In this document: one piece after another, positions 24,861 to 33,257 of the stretch
How the letters are laid out: every line of letters starts with the position of its first letter
Position numbering within the stretch: position 1 is the stretch's first letter
Notes under the pieces: model-generated
Database searches by the model: none
What the model was told of the DNA's origin: nothing
What the model saw: the letters and a program-made list of their open reading frames with translations, nothing else
Assembly: GCF_024172165.1 (NCBI RefSeq)
Contig: NZ_JAMZEB010000002.1
Coordinates: forward strand, 3,183,501-3,247,500
Source: Nonomuraea thailandensis
Lineage (GTDB): Bacteria > Actinomycetota > Actinomycetes > Streptosporangiales > Streptosporangiaceae
Reading direction: 5' to 3'
DNA length: 64,000 nucleotides
Translations under genes and position numbers: made by a program

Positions 24861-25412
24861 CTATGACGGCGCTGCCGGTGCCTGGTCGCCGGTCGGGGTG
24901 AGTGCCCGGAATCCGCGCCGGCGGGCGGTGGCCTGGACGTAGGGCACGTGCGTCGGGCACACGTCGATCACGGTCACCTCCTGCCCGGCCCCGTCGACCA
25001 GGCGCAGTTGCTCGGCGCCGGCCGGCACCTGCCCGTAGCGGTCGCGCATCCCCCGGCCCACGCACACCTCGCACTCGGTGTAGCTTCCTGCCGGCAGCGG
25101 CGGGGCGGGCACCTCCACGGTGATCTCCCGGATCACCTCCACGACCTCCACCCGGGTGATCGCGGCCCGCTGGGCGGCTCGCACCTGTTCGGCCGACACC
25201 GTGGCAGCGGGTATCACCCACTTGGCGTCGATCCTCTCGGCGGTCTCGGCCAGGCGCTCGTGGATCGGCAGCGCCGCCCGGCGCTGGGCGTCGACCTTGG
25301 CCTTGCGGTTGCGTTCGTTCTCGGCGCGCCGCTCGGCCTTGCGCGCCTGGGCCGCCGCGGCCTCCTCGATACGGCGGGTACGGGCCTGCTGGACATCCTT
25401 GGGACTCGGCAT
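24861..25412 (-). CDS. Unknown protein, coiled-coil plus CxxC/CxxH region
   Basis: I do not recognise a family. The 183 residues fall in two parts. Residues 1-50 are highly charged and alanine-rich (RTRRIEEAAAAQARKAERRA), likely a basic helix or coiled coil. After a linker with VIREITVEVPAPPLP, a small metal-site-like segment has CEVCVGRGMRDRYG and, about 40 residues later, VCPTHVPYV. Proteins of this look occur on actinobacterial integrative elements. The gene borders a zone of mobile-element and gene remnants, so an accessory origin is likely. Confidence 0.55.
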   Translation of the reverse strand: MPSPKDVQQARTRRIEEAAAAQARKAERRAENERNRKAKVDAQRRAALPIHERLAETAERIDAKWVIPAATVSAEQVRAAQRAAITRVEVVEVIREITVEVPAPPLPAGSYTECEVCVGRGMRDRYGQVPAGAEQLRLVDGAGQEVTVIDVCPTHVPYVQATARRRGFRALTPTGDQAPAAPS

Positions 25413-25534
25413 GCCAGCGATTGTGCGGGAGAGCGCCGGGGGACGTATCGGAAACGAAGCGAAAACGAAGCCGCGACAATCCCCGACCCCGCTACGCCGG
25501 GCTGAAGGACAGCGTGATTAGGACGTCCTGGGAT

Positions 25535-25877
25535 TGCTTGTCTGGTTCGGGGCATGGAGGCGCCGGACGGAGGAACAGCGGACTCCCGAGCGGTTCGCTG
25601 GATTGCGGGGCCACGGCCTCGCGCGCGCTGGGGCACCCGAACTCGCCGCCAGCGTCAAGGCACACGAAGAACGCCTGACCACGCTGCTGCCGGCAGACCC
25701 CACCACGGGACCGCCGTCACGTCGCAGCAGTCGCAACGCTTGGCCACGGCGCTGCGTGCGCTCCTGGTCGGCCTCAGCCAGGGCGTCATCCTCGGCCTCG
25801 CCGACGCCGCCCCCAGCGACTATTTCGCCGCCACCGCCCGCGCCCTGATCACCCCGGACGTCCTCGGACCGCCCTAA
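25535..25877 (+). pseudogene. TetR-like C-terminal remnant, frameshifted (tentative)
   Basis: One frame reads ELAASVKAHEERLTTLLPAD and a second continues from about 25705 with RLATALRALLVGLSQGVILG and FAATARALITPDVLG. Together they resemble the ligand-binding half of a TetR/AcrR regulator, with no DNA-binding N-terminus. The call rests on pattern only. Confidence 0.4.
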
Positions 25878-25962
25878 CGTCCCGGCCCGGGCGCAGGAAG
25901 CGGTCCGGACACCTAGACGATCAATTCCAAGGGTTACCTGCGGAGGGTGTGGAGGTGGGCGG

Positions 25963-26040
25963 TCAGGCGTCGGGGTCGACTTCGGGGTGCGTGAACCGCA
26001 CGGGCTTGCCCAGCGACCGGGCGTAGGCGATTGCGGGCCT
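25963..26040 (-). pseudogene. Short 3' remnant ending SLGKPVRFTHPEV
   Basis: The minus strand encodes AIAYARSLGKPVRFTHPEVD just before a stop. This looks like the end of a DUF4406 or nucleoside deoxyribosyltransferase-like phage gene. It abuts a plus-strand integrase fragment at about 26040, so the boundary is probably a recombination junction. Confidence 0.35.
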
Positions 26041-26320
26041 GGCCGACGCCGACGGGCACCCGACCGTCACCGCCCACAGATTCCGGCATGCGGTCGGAAC
26101 CCGGCTCGCCGTAGGCGGCGCGCAGATCCGGACCGTCATGGCGATCCTCGGCCACCGTAGCGCGACGATGTCTGCCTGCGTCTTCCGCAGGAAGGCCCCT
26201 GCGAGTGCGACCTCTACCTGCGCTGTTCGAAGTTCTTCAGCACCAGCGAGCACGCCCCACGACTGCCGCTGTCGATGGATGGAACCCTCCGCCGTACGAC
26301 TCGGGGCCTCGAATAACTGC
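26031..26320 (+). mobile_element. Tyrosine recombinase C-terminal remnant (Tn554-like)
   Basis: The frame from about 26040 reads VTAHRFRHAVGTRLAVGGAQ, then IRTVMAILGHRSATMSA. It contains the H-x-x-R (HRFRH) and GHxS signatures of the catalytic C-terminus. After a frameshift, EGPCECDLYLRCSKFFSTSE and HAPRLP follow, the cysteine-rich tail seen in Tn554/TnpA-type transposon integrases. The tyrosine region and all of the N-terminus are missing or scrambled. It is a dead fragment of an integrated element. Confidence 0.6.
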
Positions 26321-26330
26321 CGGCCTCCGC

Positions 26331-26684
26331 TCAGCTCTTCCGCTCACCCAGGACGCAGAACTCGTTGCCCTCCGGGTCGAGGAGGGTCACCCAGTGCTGC
26401 TCGTCCTGCACGACGTCGACGCGCCGGGCACCGAGGGAGAGCAGCCGGGCGACCTCGGCCTCCTGGTCGTCGGGGCGGAAGTCGGGGTGGAGCCGGTTCT
26501 TCGACGTCTTGCCCTCGGCGACAGGCACGAAGAGCAGCCCCGGCATCCGGTCCGGCTCAGGCCGGATCTCGATGATCTCCTCGGATTCGTCGACCACAAC
26601 CCAGCCGAGAGCCTCGGCCCACCAGCGCCCCAGAGCGACGGGGTCGGCGGAGTCGACGATGATCTGTTCCCATTCCAGTGCCAT
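26331..26684 (-). CDS. VOC-family (glyoxalase/bleomycin-resistance fold) protein
   Basis: A 117-residue vicinal-oxygen-chelate protein of two beta-alpha-beta-beta-beta units. The first begins WEQIIVDSADPVALGRWWAE and the second includes KNRLHPDFRPDDQEAEVARL, a typical half with the metal ligand His. The C-terminus WVTLLDPEGNEFCVLGE carries the ligand Glu. MALEW at 26684 is preferred over MLKPM at 26696. Members are enzymes or binding proteins for small molecules, and the substrate is unknown. Confidence 0.8.
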   Translation of the reverse strand: MALEWEQIIVDSADPVALGRWWAEALGWVVVDESEEIIEIRPEPDRMPGLLFVPVAEGKTSKNRLHPDFRPDDQEAEVARLLSLGARRVDVVQDEQHWVTLLDPEGNEFCVLGERKS

Positions 26685-26789
26685 GGGCTTGAGCATAGAC
26701 AGGACCGGCGGCCCGGCCCCTCAGGGGGCGAGCCGAGATGGGAGAGACGAACCCTTCGACACCCATGAGTGACCAGGCGCCCAGGACAG

Positions 26790-26960
26790 GACCATGACGA
26801 CTCGGCAACATGTCCAGACAAAAGTTGATGTGCGGGCGGACGAAGGGGGACAGACGTGCGCCGTCTTCTACGGCCAGCGGGTAGCTCTCGGCCTTGATCT
26901 CTTCCAGGTCGATCTTCCCGCGCGCGAACCGGGACAGGCTGCCGTAGCCGGTGTCCTGGA
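26790..26960 (-). mobile_element. Possible Tn3-family transposase C-terminal remnant
   Basis: On the minus strand at 26821-26889 the translation is ESYPLAVEDGARLSPFVRPH followed by INF. This resembles the closing region of Tn3-type transposases (EDxARLSPFxRxHIN). The rest of the transposase is absent, and no inverted ends were recognised. Apart from this, the 26685-27077 gap shows no gene. Confidence 0.4.
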
Positions 26961-27077
26961 CGCGCGAGCCCTTCTGGTCGGGGGATATGGACGGTCAAGC
27001 TAGCGATGCGCTTGGGAGACGAACGATCCAGGGCGATCTCTGTCCTCGCGGCGGCTTGATCGATAAGGTGTTCGACC

Positions 27078-27470
27078 ATGGGCGTCTTGGTCGACTACTT
27101 CACGGCGGAGTCAGATGAGTCAGCCGAGCGGGCTCTTTCCGGCGGGCCCGCGCATGCGAAGTTGCCGTATGTCGACTGCAAGGGGTGGATCGACGAGCTC
27201 GGCGACCTGGTGGCCGAGCTCAGCGGGCGCGACGCCGGCGAGTTCGGCGACAGTGAGGTCGTCGTGGACGACGGTGAGGTGTCGGGCGTGGACCGGGTGA
27301 TGCCGGAGACGGTCGCCGCGCTCGCTGCCGTAGAAGATGCGCGGGTGCGTGAGTATGCCGAGGACGAGCTGCTCAACGAGTACGAGACCGAGCGCCTCAC
27401 CGCCTTGCGGGACCTGGCCCGCGAGGCGGTGCGCCTCAGCCGAGGGATGTATCGCTGGATGTGCGTCTGA
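27078..27470 (+). CDS. Unknown small acidic protein
   Basis: A 130-residue soluble, strongly acidic protein with the start MGVLVDYFTAESDESAERAL, a central loop rich in Asp and Glu, and a helical end (VREYAEDELLNEYETERLTA) finishing RGMYRWMCV. Similar short proteins occur singly in actinobacteria with no known role. I cannot assign a function. Its 3' end overlaps the convergent pentapeptide-repeat gene by 35 bases. Confidence 0.6.
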   Translation: MGVLVDYFTAESDESAERALSGGPAHAKLPYVDCKGWIDELGDLVAELSGRDAGEFGDSEVVVDDGEVSGVDRVMPETVAALAAVEDARVREYAEDELLNEYETERLTALRDLAREAVRLSRGMYRWMCV

Positions 27471-28353
27471 ACGCGGCGAACAGCTCTTCGCGCAGGGCGG
27501 GCGGCAGCCTGCGGCCCAGTCTCGCCGGGCTCACCAGAGCTTGGTCGTCGGTCCAGGCGCGCGCCGTGTCGGCGAGGAACTCCAGCGCGGAACGGGCCTC
27601 CTGGCGGTGCTTGTCATCCGGCCAGTTGTCGACCAGCGGCAGCACCGCACGCGCCCGCTCGGTGATCCGGCCGAGGAGCGCGTAGCCGGGCAGCCCGGGG
27701 AAGCGCTGAGCCCGCAGGTCGATATGACGGAAGGAGACGTTGTCGAGCTCGGCTGCGGTGAAGTCGTTGCCGCTGAAGTCGTTGCGGTCTCTGCCAAGCA
27801 CAGCATGGCCGCGATCGGCTGGGCGGCCCCAGAAGTTGATGCTGCGTACCGGGCCGAGGAAGACGCAGTCGACGAACTCCGCCTCGCTCGTGTTCGTCTG
27901 TTGCCGCAGACGAGACCGGTCGAAGGTGCACCCCTCGAACCGGACGTTGCCGAAGGCGGTGAACTCCGCGAATCGAGTGCGGCGGAACACGCAATCGCGA
28001 AAGACGGTCTGCGGCCACGCGGCGCCGTCCCCCTCCTGTCCGCCGATGCCCGTGCCGGTGCTGCCCATCGACAGCTGCTCGAAGACGGCGCCGGAGAAGT
28101 CGCAGCCGTCGAACTCGCTGCCAAAGGCAACGAAACAGGGGAAGCGCATCGCGGTGAAGTCCACGTTGACCAAGCGCGCACGGTCGAAGATCACGTCGGT
28201 CACGCCTGCGGGCAACGGGAACCGCTGATCACAGAGCTGCCCGCGAGCGATTCTCGCGCGGCGCCACTCTTCGTCGGTCGGTTCGAGGGTGAACTGCTCA
28301 AACGTGCTCACGTCAGGCTGCCTGAACGTAGATTCATGTGCGGAGTCTCGCAT
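27436..28353 (-). CDS. Pentapeptide-repeat protein
   Basis: A 305-residue protein whose middle is a run of A(D/N)LXX-type five-residue repeats forming a beta-helix: VIFDRARLVNVDFTAMRF, FDGCDFSGAVFEQL, VFRDCVFRRTRFAEF, VRFEGCTFDRSRL, EFVDCVFLGPVRSINFWG and NDFSGNDFTAAELDNVSF. A helical C-terminal region of about 90 residues follows. The ATG at 28353 is used here, but a GTG at 28311 (STFEQFTLEPTDEEW) is an attractive alternative. Pentapeptide proteins can mimic DNA or protect gyrase, and most are uncharacterised. Confidence 0.75.
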   Translation of the reverse strand: MRDSAHESTFRQPDVSTFEQFTLEPTDEEWRRARIARGQLCDQRFPLPAGVTDVIFDRARLVNVDFTAMRFPCFVAFGSEFDGCDFSGAVFEQLSMGSTGTGIGGQEGDGAAWPQTVFRDCVFRRTRFAEFTAFGNVRFEGCTFDRSRLRQQTNTSEAEFVDCVFLGPVRSINFWGRPADRGHAVLGRDRNDFSGNDFTAAELDNVSFRHIDLRAQRFPGLPGYALLGRITERARAVLPLVDNWPDDKHRQEARSALEFLADTARAWTDDQALVSPARLGRRLPPALREELFAAFRRTSSDTSLG

Positions 28354-28637
28354 TCGGCCCCGACAAACCCCTCGATCATGCGGCTTCGCGGGTCCAGCCG
28401 CGTTCGTCGGCGGCAGTTTTACGCGACCTGGCGGAACGGTGCCCCTGGGGTTCCCTGGGTCGTCGAACGCGTTCCGGGTTGCGATCAACCACGGACTTCG
28501 CTTCTCGGACGCCCTCTCAAGCCGTACTGCCGGCGGAGGCGCGCGACCATTTGTGCGGCGACCTGCACGTTCCTGCAGCCGGAGCTGCAACTTCTACGCC
28601 TGCCTCGCCCACGGCAAGGCTCGACATGCTTGGCCGC

Positions 28638-29042
28638 ATGGAGCGATTCGACGTCATCGACGTCTGCCTGAGAATGGCCTGGCATGCCGACCGGCGACAG
28701 TGGGCCGAGCTGGCCGAGGTGTTCTCCGACAAGGTGACCCTGGACTACACCAGCCTTAACGGCGGCGAGCCCGTCACGCTGACTCCGGCGCAGATCATCG
28801 ACGGCTGGCAGGCCGCGCTCGGCGGCTACGCGGCCACCCAGCACCTGCTCGGCCACCCTCTGGCCGTCGTCGACGGCGACACCGCCTCGTGCACCGCCCC
28901 CTTCCAGGCCACCCACCGTAAGAGCGATGACACCTTGTGGACGCTGGGCGGCACGTACCGCTTCGAGCTGGCGCGCACCGACGGCGGCTGGCGGATCACC
29001 GCGGTCGTGATGACCGCGGCCTGGAACGACGGCGTCCGATGA
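28638..29042 (+). CDS. SnoaL/NTF2-like protein
   Basis: A 134-residue protein of the SnoaL-like fold. The start MERFDVIDVCLRMAWHADRR is followed by WAELAEVFSDKVTLDYTSL, then the conserved turn GWQAALGGYAATQHLLGHPL and a final strand WRITAVVMTAAWNDG. It probably binds or transforms a small molecule. The next gene starts inside its stop codon (ATGA). It is the first gene of a three-gene coupled unit with another NTF2-fold protein and a hydrolase. Confidence 0.75.
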   Translation: MERFDVIDVCLRMAWHADRRQWAELAEVFSDKVTLDYTSLNGGEPVTLTPAQIIDGWQAALGGYAATQHLLGHPLAVVDGDTASCTAPFQATHRKSDDTLWTLGGTYRFELARTDGGWRITAVVMTAAWNDGVR

Positions 29043-29497
29043 GGAAGGGCCTCGCCATCGCCGGGACGGCGGCGGCCGTCCTGGTCGCCGGCGGTATCGC
29101 GGGCGTGGCCGGCGGCGACCTGCTGCGCGCGGTCGCGGCCGGCTCCGTCACTCCTCCGCCCTCGCCGGCCGCCTCAGTCGGCCCGCTCGATCCGGCGGCG
29201 CAGCGCTACCTGGACGCGGTGGCCGCGCGAGACGCCGACGCGCTGGCCGCCGCGTTCGCGCCCGACGGCCTGGTCACCGACGTCGGCCGCGAGATCCGCG
29301 GCCGGGACGCCATCCGCCGCTGGGCGGCGAACGAGGTCATCGGCGGCACGTACACGCTGCTGGACCACACCCCGCGCGCAGGCGGAGTGAGCATGCTGGT
29401 CCGCTTCCAGCCCGCGGGCGCAGGCGGCTTCCGCGCGAACTACCACTTCGACATCACCGGTGGATCGATCACCAGAGCGACCTTGGAGTACGCGTGA
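29039..29497 (+). CDS. Membrane-anchored or secreted NTF2-like protein
   Basis: A 152-residue protein that begins MRKGLAIAGTAAAVLVAGG, an N-terminal membrane or signal segment, followed by a proline-rich linker. The NTF2-like domain (AAQRYLDAVAARDADALAAA, then GRDAIRRWAANEVIGG) ends FDITGGSITRATLEYA. Its start overlaps the stop of the SnoaL-like gene and its stop overlaps the hydrolase start, so the three are co-translated. Location outside the membrane while its neighbours are cytoplasmic is a small puzzle. The residue pattern at the cleavage site is weak. Confidence 0.7.
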   Translation: MRKGLAIAGTAAAVLVAGGIAGVAGGDLLRAVAAGSVTPPPSPAASVGPLDPAAQRYLDAVAARDADALAAAFAPDGLVTDVGREIRGRDAIRRWAANEVIGGTYTLLDHTPRAGGVSMLVRFQPAGAGGFRANYHFDITGGSITRATLEYA

Positions 29498-30369
29498 ACG
29501 TGAGCTTCGACAGCGACGGCGTCACCCTGGCCGGCAACCTTTTCCTGCCCGAGGGGGTGGAGCGGGCGCCGGGCGTGGTCGTGGCCGGCACCTGGACCAG
29601 CGTCAAGGAGCTGATGGCCGACCGTTACGCCCAGCGCCTGGCCGAACGCGGCTTCGCGGCACTGTCGTTCGACTTCACCGGCTTCGGAGCATCGGGCGGC
29701 GAGCCGCGGGAGGTCGAGAACCCGGCGCGCAAGGTCCGCGACATCCACCACGCGGCCGGCTTCCTGGCCGGCCACCCGGCGGTCGAGGGCGATGGAGTGG
29801 GCGCCCTGGGCATCTGCGCGGCGGCGATGTACATGGCCGACGCCGCCGCGCACGATCCCCGCATCACCTCCCTGGCGCTGGTGGCGCCCTGGCTGCACGA
29901 CGCCGCCGTCTGCGAGGCCGCCTACGGGGGCGCGGAAGCGGTGGCCGAGAAGATCAAGATCGGGCGCGAGGCCCGATCGCGCTACGACGAGACCGGCGAG
30001 ATCGACTACGTGCCGGTCGTCAGCGCCACGGATCCCCGCGCGGCCATGCCGTACGCCATCGACTTCTATCTCAACCCGGCCCGCGGCGGCATCCCGGCCT
30101 GGCCGAACCGGTTCGCGGTGATGGCCTGGCCGGACTGGCTCACCTACGACTCCATCGCGCTGGCCCCGCAGATCACCCGGCCCACCCTGCTCGTGCACAG
30201 CCAGGACGCCGCCATCCCCGACGGCGCGCGCCGCTTCCACGCCGGGCTGGCCGGGCCCGGGGACATCCTGTGGACCCAGGGCACCCAGTTCGACTTCTAC
30301 GACCAGGAACCGCAGGTGACGGTGTCGGCCGACACCGTGGCCGCGCACTTCGGCAGAACGCTGCGGTGA
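29494..30369 (+). CDS. Alpha/beta hydrolase with cysteine nucleophile motif
   Basis: A 291-residue alpha/beta-hydrolase. The oxyanion strand is PGVVVAGTW, and FAALSFDFTGFGASGG is the typical second turn. The nucleophile elbow reads GICAAAM, so cysteine replaces the usual serine, as in dienelactone-hydrolase-like enzymes. LLVHSQDAAIPDGA holds the acid, and the histidine is probably in VAAHFG near the end. The GTG start overlaps the preceding stop. It probably acts on the same metabolite as the NTF2-like partner proteins. Confidence 0.75.
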   Translation: MNVSFDSDGVTLAGNLFLPEGVERAPGVVVAGTWTSVKELMADRYAQRLAERGFAALSFDFTGFGASGGEPREVENPARKVRDIHHAAGFLAGHPAVEGDGVGALGICAAAMYMADAAAHDPRITSLALVAPWLHDAAVCEAAYGGAEAVAEKIKIGREARSRYDETGEIDYVPVVSATDPRAAMPYAIDFYLNPARGGIPAWPNRFAVMAWPDWLTYDSIALAPQITRPTLLVHSQDAAIPDGARRFHAGLAGPGDILWTQGTQFDFYDQEPQVTVSADTVAAHFGRTLR

Positions 30370-30401
30370 TCCTGGTCACCTGAGCCGGGGCCGGAGTCGA
30401 G

Positions 30402-30668
30402 CGTGTGGCGCTGCTGTCCAGCCAGGCCGCCGTGGCCACCGACACCGCCAACGCCGTGTCGGCCTACATGATCGACTCCGGGACGGCTGTGCGCGAGTCC
30501 GGCCTGGCCTGGACGTTCCTGCGGCCGGCCGCCTTCATGTCCAACACCCTGCGCTGGCCGCCTCGGCTGCGGACGCGCGACGTCGTGAGCGACACCTTCG
30601 GCGACGCGCCGATCGCCGGCATCGACCGGGTCGGCACCGCGGCGGTGGCCGCCGCATACTTGTCCTGA
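30402..30668 (+). pseudogene. NmrA-like NAD(P)-binding protein remnant
   Basis: The 89 codons encode VALLSSQAAVATD, then VRESGLAWTFLRPAAFMSNT and IAGIDRVGTAAVAAAYL. These are the middle and later strands of NmrA/SDR-a5-type sugar-epimerase-like proteins. The Rossmann N-terminus (GATG motif) and the C-terminal part are missing. It follows the hydrolase gene directly. It is a 5'- and 3'-truncated relic. Confidence 0.6.
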
Positions 30669-30676
30669 TTTTTCCG

Positions 30677-31606
30677 TCACAACCAGCCGCGTTCCTTGGC
30701 GCGCAGCGCTGCCTGGAAACGGGTGGCCGCGTCCAGGCGGTTCATCAGCTCCGCCACGTGCGCGCGGAACTTGCGCACCGACACGCTGATCGACCGGGCG
30801 GCCACCTCGTCGTTGTCGTGACAGGTCAGCGCGTGCAGCACCTGCTGCTCGATCGGCGACAGCGGCAGATCGTCCAGATCGCGGGCACGCGCCCACATGC
30901 CGTCGAACACGTCCGCCAGCATGGCCACCACACCCGGCTGGCGGATCTGCAGCGCCCCCGCCCGCGCCTGGGCGGGATCGGCCTGCACGAAGGCGACCGA
31001 CCGGTTGACGATGGCCAGGTGCCTGACCGGCTCGTTGGTCACCCGGTGCAGATCGCCCAGGGCATGCAAGGACCGTGCGTGCGGCTCCTGCCCCGGATCG
31101 CCCAGCGTGCGCGCAGGGAACAGGGTGCGGCTGCGTAACCCGCGCGCCAGCAGCCGCTGGAAAGGCTTGTCGTCGTAATCGGAGGACACGTGACGGGCGC
31201 GGATCTTCAGGTGCGCGAACTCGCCGGGATCGGCGGCCAGCAGCGTACGTATGCGACGGGTGACGGCCACCCCCTCGGGGATGTGCTCCACCATCTGGAC
31301 GGGCCGGCCGCTGCGATGCTCCTCCGTCAGCTCGGTGAGCACGTCCCAGGCGAGGGTCAGCTCGGTGAGCTGGCGATGGGTCTGCTCGATGCGCCGCCGT
31401 ACCAGCACATCGATCGCAGCGGCCGGGGCGAGCGCGGTCAGCGTGCCGTCCACCAGGCCCAGCGACCGCAGGCCGGCCAGCACCGGCCGCACGCCGGGCA
31501 TGACCAGCTCGACCTCGGCCACATCCAGGTCCGCCTGGGGGTGGCGCAGCAGGTAGCGGTAGAGGCGCTCCTGCTCGGCGGTCAGTCCCAGGCTCTCCAG
31601 GCTCAT
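30677..31606 (-). CDS. LuxR-type regulator with TrmB-like N-terminus
   Basis: A 309-residue regulator from ATG 31606 (MSLESLGLTAEQERLYRYLL). The first 60 residues form a TrmB-like winged helix, the middle (about 110-240) is a degenerate phospholipase-D-like sensor region, and the C-terminus is a LuxR helix-turn-helix: LSPIEQQVLHALTCHDNDEV then ISVSVRKFRAHVAELMNRL. This architecture is common in Streptomyces and its relatives and often regulates nearby secreted or secondary functions. It faces the NTF2/hydrolase operon tail to tail, with only an NmrA relic between. Confidence 0.8.
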   Translation of the reverse strand: MSLESLGLTAEQERLYRYLLRHPQADLDVAEVELVMPGVRPVLAGLRSLGLVDGTLTALAPAAAIDVLVRRRIEQTHRQLTELTLAWDVLTELTEEHRSGRPVQMVEHIPEGVAVTRRIRTLLAADPGEFAHLKIRARHVSSDYDDKPFQRLLARGLRSRTLFPARTLGDPGQEPHARSLHALGDLHRVTNEPVRHLAIVNRSVAFVQADPAQARAGALQIRQPGVVAMLADVFDGMWARARDLDDLPLSPIEQQVLHALTCHDNDEVAARSISVSVRKFRAHVAELMNRLDAATRFQAALRAKERGWL

Positions 31607-31778
31607 CGTCACTCCGGGTCCCGCACGCGTGCCCCTCGCGGGCACGAGGTCTGTGCATATCGATCATCCAACTGTGTTCTCGACAGGCACCGCACGGGCC
31701 GGCCCTCTTCCATGACCGTACGGTGCCGCCCGGAAGGGCCGGCGCCGTCGGAGCCGCTGTCCATGCGGCGCGCCCTCG

Positions 31779-32066
31779 TCAGGGCCGGTTGTTCTTGCCG
31801 TCCAGCCAGAGCGTGTCGGACTCGTCGCGGTGGGAGCCCGAGCTGCCGACGTGTTTGGCGTCGATCTTCGACCCCTTCTTGATGACGTGCACCAACGCCA
31901 TCGCGTGTCCACGTCCAAGGCCATGGTCCTGTTTCAGCCAGTCGACGATCTCCCCAGCCTTCACGGACGGGGCATCGAGGCCGCGTTCCTTCGCCAGAGC
32001 GATGAACTCGCGTGGTGTCAGTCCGGTCTTGTCCTCGATGTTGTCGAGGTAGGCCTGGAACGACAT
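31779..32066 (-). CDS. DUF4287 domain protein
   Basis: A 95-residue protein starting MSFQAYLDNIEDKTGLTPRE (ATG 32066), the standard DUF4287 opening, followed by FIALAKERGLDAPSVKAGEI and the helix DWLKQDHGLGRGHAMALVHV. It ends in a charged tail. The family is small, cytosolic and of unknown function, often near dihydrofolate-reductase-like or SRPBCC genes, as is the case here. Upstream residues from 32102 (MGSHPRCPRENS) are probably not translated. Confidence 0.8.
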   Translation of the reverse strand: MSFQAYLDNIEDKTGLTPREFIALAKERGLDAPSVKAGEIVDWLKQDHGLGRGHAMALVHVIKKGSKIDAKHVGSSGSHRDESDTLWLDGKNNRP

Positions 32067-32192
32067 GCTGTTCTCCCTTGGGCAGCGGGGATGGGACCCC
32101 ATGGCGGTCTGGCCGGCAGGTGCGAACCTCAGGAGCCGAAGTGCGCGCCTTGCCGTGCCTCGGTCTGTACGTGTCTTGCGGATCCGGATGAT

Positions 32193-32464
32193 TCAGGCCG
32201 GCCGGTACGTCAGGTCGATCACGCCGGTGGTGAACACGGCGGATCGGGTGAGCTCGAGGGGCACCGGGCCGGCGTCCCTGGCGAAGAGCCGCCGCCCGCT
32301 GCCATGGTGTTGAGCTGATCGGCCAGTTCGCCCGTCTGGTGCGGCCAGACCGCGGCGCTCATCTCGTCGTTCAGGTAGGGGAAGTGCCACCTCTCCGGTG
32401 CTTCCACGACACCGTCCAGCGAGATGAACAGCCGCCCGGCCACGATCTTGCGGTTGGCGGTCAT
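32193..32464 (-). pseudogene. Dihydrofolate-reductase-like (RibD C-terminal) gene, middle deleted
   Basis: From ATG 32464 the frame encodes a normal N-terminus (RKIVAGRLFISLDGVVEAPE, RWHFPYLNDEMSAAVWPHQT, then ELADQLNTM). Near 32300 it meets, in another frame, the normal C-terminus of the same family (GSGRRLFARDAGPVPLELTR then GVIDLTYRPA). About 100 residues of the middle are missing. It is divergent from the HxlR regulator, the standard partner arrangement, so regulator and target were once a pair. Confidence 0.8.
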
Positions 32465-32522
32465 GCGATGACTCCTTGGAGACGATATGCGCGGGCCTGC
32501 GTCGCGGCCCGGCAGGAAGAAG

Positions 32523-32537
32523 CTTGTCTTTTGCAAG
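32523..32537. promoter_or_regulatory. Inverted repeat upstream of HxlR gene
   Basis: CTTG-TCTTTTG-CAAG lies 40-54 bases before the HxlR start in the gap shared with the decayed reductase gene. The surrounding AT-rich stretch to 32570 probably includes both promoters. HxlR binding is inferred. Confidence 0.4.
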
Positions 32538-32576
32538 TACGCTTTGTCAACTGAAGTATGGGTTAATATTTGCATC

Positions 32577-33224
32577 ATGGCGTCTCGGGAGTACGGACAG
32601 TTCTGCGGCCTGGCCCGCGCGATGGAGATGGTCGGCGAACGGTGGAGCATGCTGATCATCCGTAACTTGCTCATCGGACCCCAGCGCTTCACAGACCTGC
32701 ACAAGGGCCTGCCGGCCATCCCGACCAACATCCTTTCGGCCCGCCTCAAACAGCTGGAGGAGGCAGGACTGGCCACCCGTCGCGCGCTGCCGCGCCCCGA
32801 GCGCGCCGTCGTCTACGAGCTGACCGACTACGGGCGCGACCTCGAACCCGCGTTGGTCGCGCTGGGCCGCTGGGGCGCGCGGACCCTCACCGAGCCTCGC
32901 CCTGGCGAGCTGGTCACCGCCGAATCGGTCGCCATGTCCTTCCGCACCGCCTACCGGCCGGAAGCAGCCCCAGGCGTCACCGTCGGCTACGAGGTCCGCA
33001 TGGGCGACTTCACGCTCCGCCTGCAGATCAGCGATGGGGAGCTCATGGTCGGCATCGGTCCGCACCCCGCCCCTGACCTCGTCATCGAACGGCTGGCCGG
33101 CCACCCCGTCCGCGAACTGATGGGTGGCGGCAGGACCCCGGACGAACTACTCGGCGACGGCAGCCTTCGCATCGAAGGCGATCCCGCGCTCCTCGGCCGG
33201 TTCGCCGAGATGTTCCGCTTCTGA
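32577..33224 (+). CDS. HxlR-family transcriptional regulator
   Basis: A 215-residue protein. The first 110 residues are a HxlR winged helix: YGQFCGLARAMEMVGERWSM, LIIRNLLIGPQRFTDLHKGL and NILSARLKQLEEAGLATRR, including the redox-type cysteine in FCGLA. The C-terminal part (GYEVRMGDFTLRLQISDGEL) resembles an SCP2-like lipid-binding domain, a known extension in actinobacteria. ATG 32577 is chosen over the upstream open frame. The neighbouring divergent target gene is broken. Confidence 0.85.
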   Translation: MASREYGQFCGLARAMEMVGERWSMLIIRNLLIGPQRFTDLHKGLPAIPTNILSARLKQLEEAGLATRRALPRPERAVVYELTDYGRDLEPALVALGRWGARTLTEPRPGELVTAESVAMSFRTAYRPEAAPGVTVGYEVRMGDFTLRLQISDGELMVGIGPHPAPDLVIERLAGHPVRELMGGGRTPDELLGDGSLRIEGDPALLGRFAEMFRF

Positions 33225-33257
33225 TCGGTGTGTCCAGTCGGTGGTCGTCGGCAGCCT

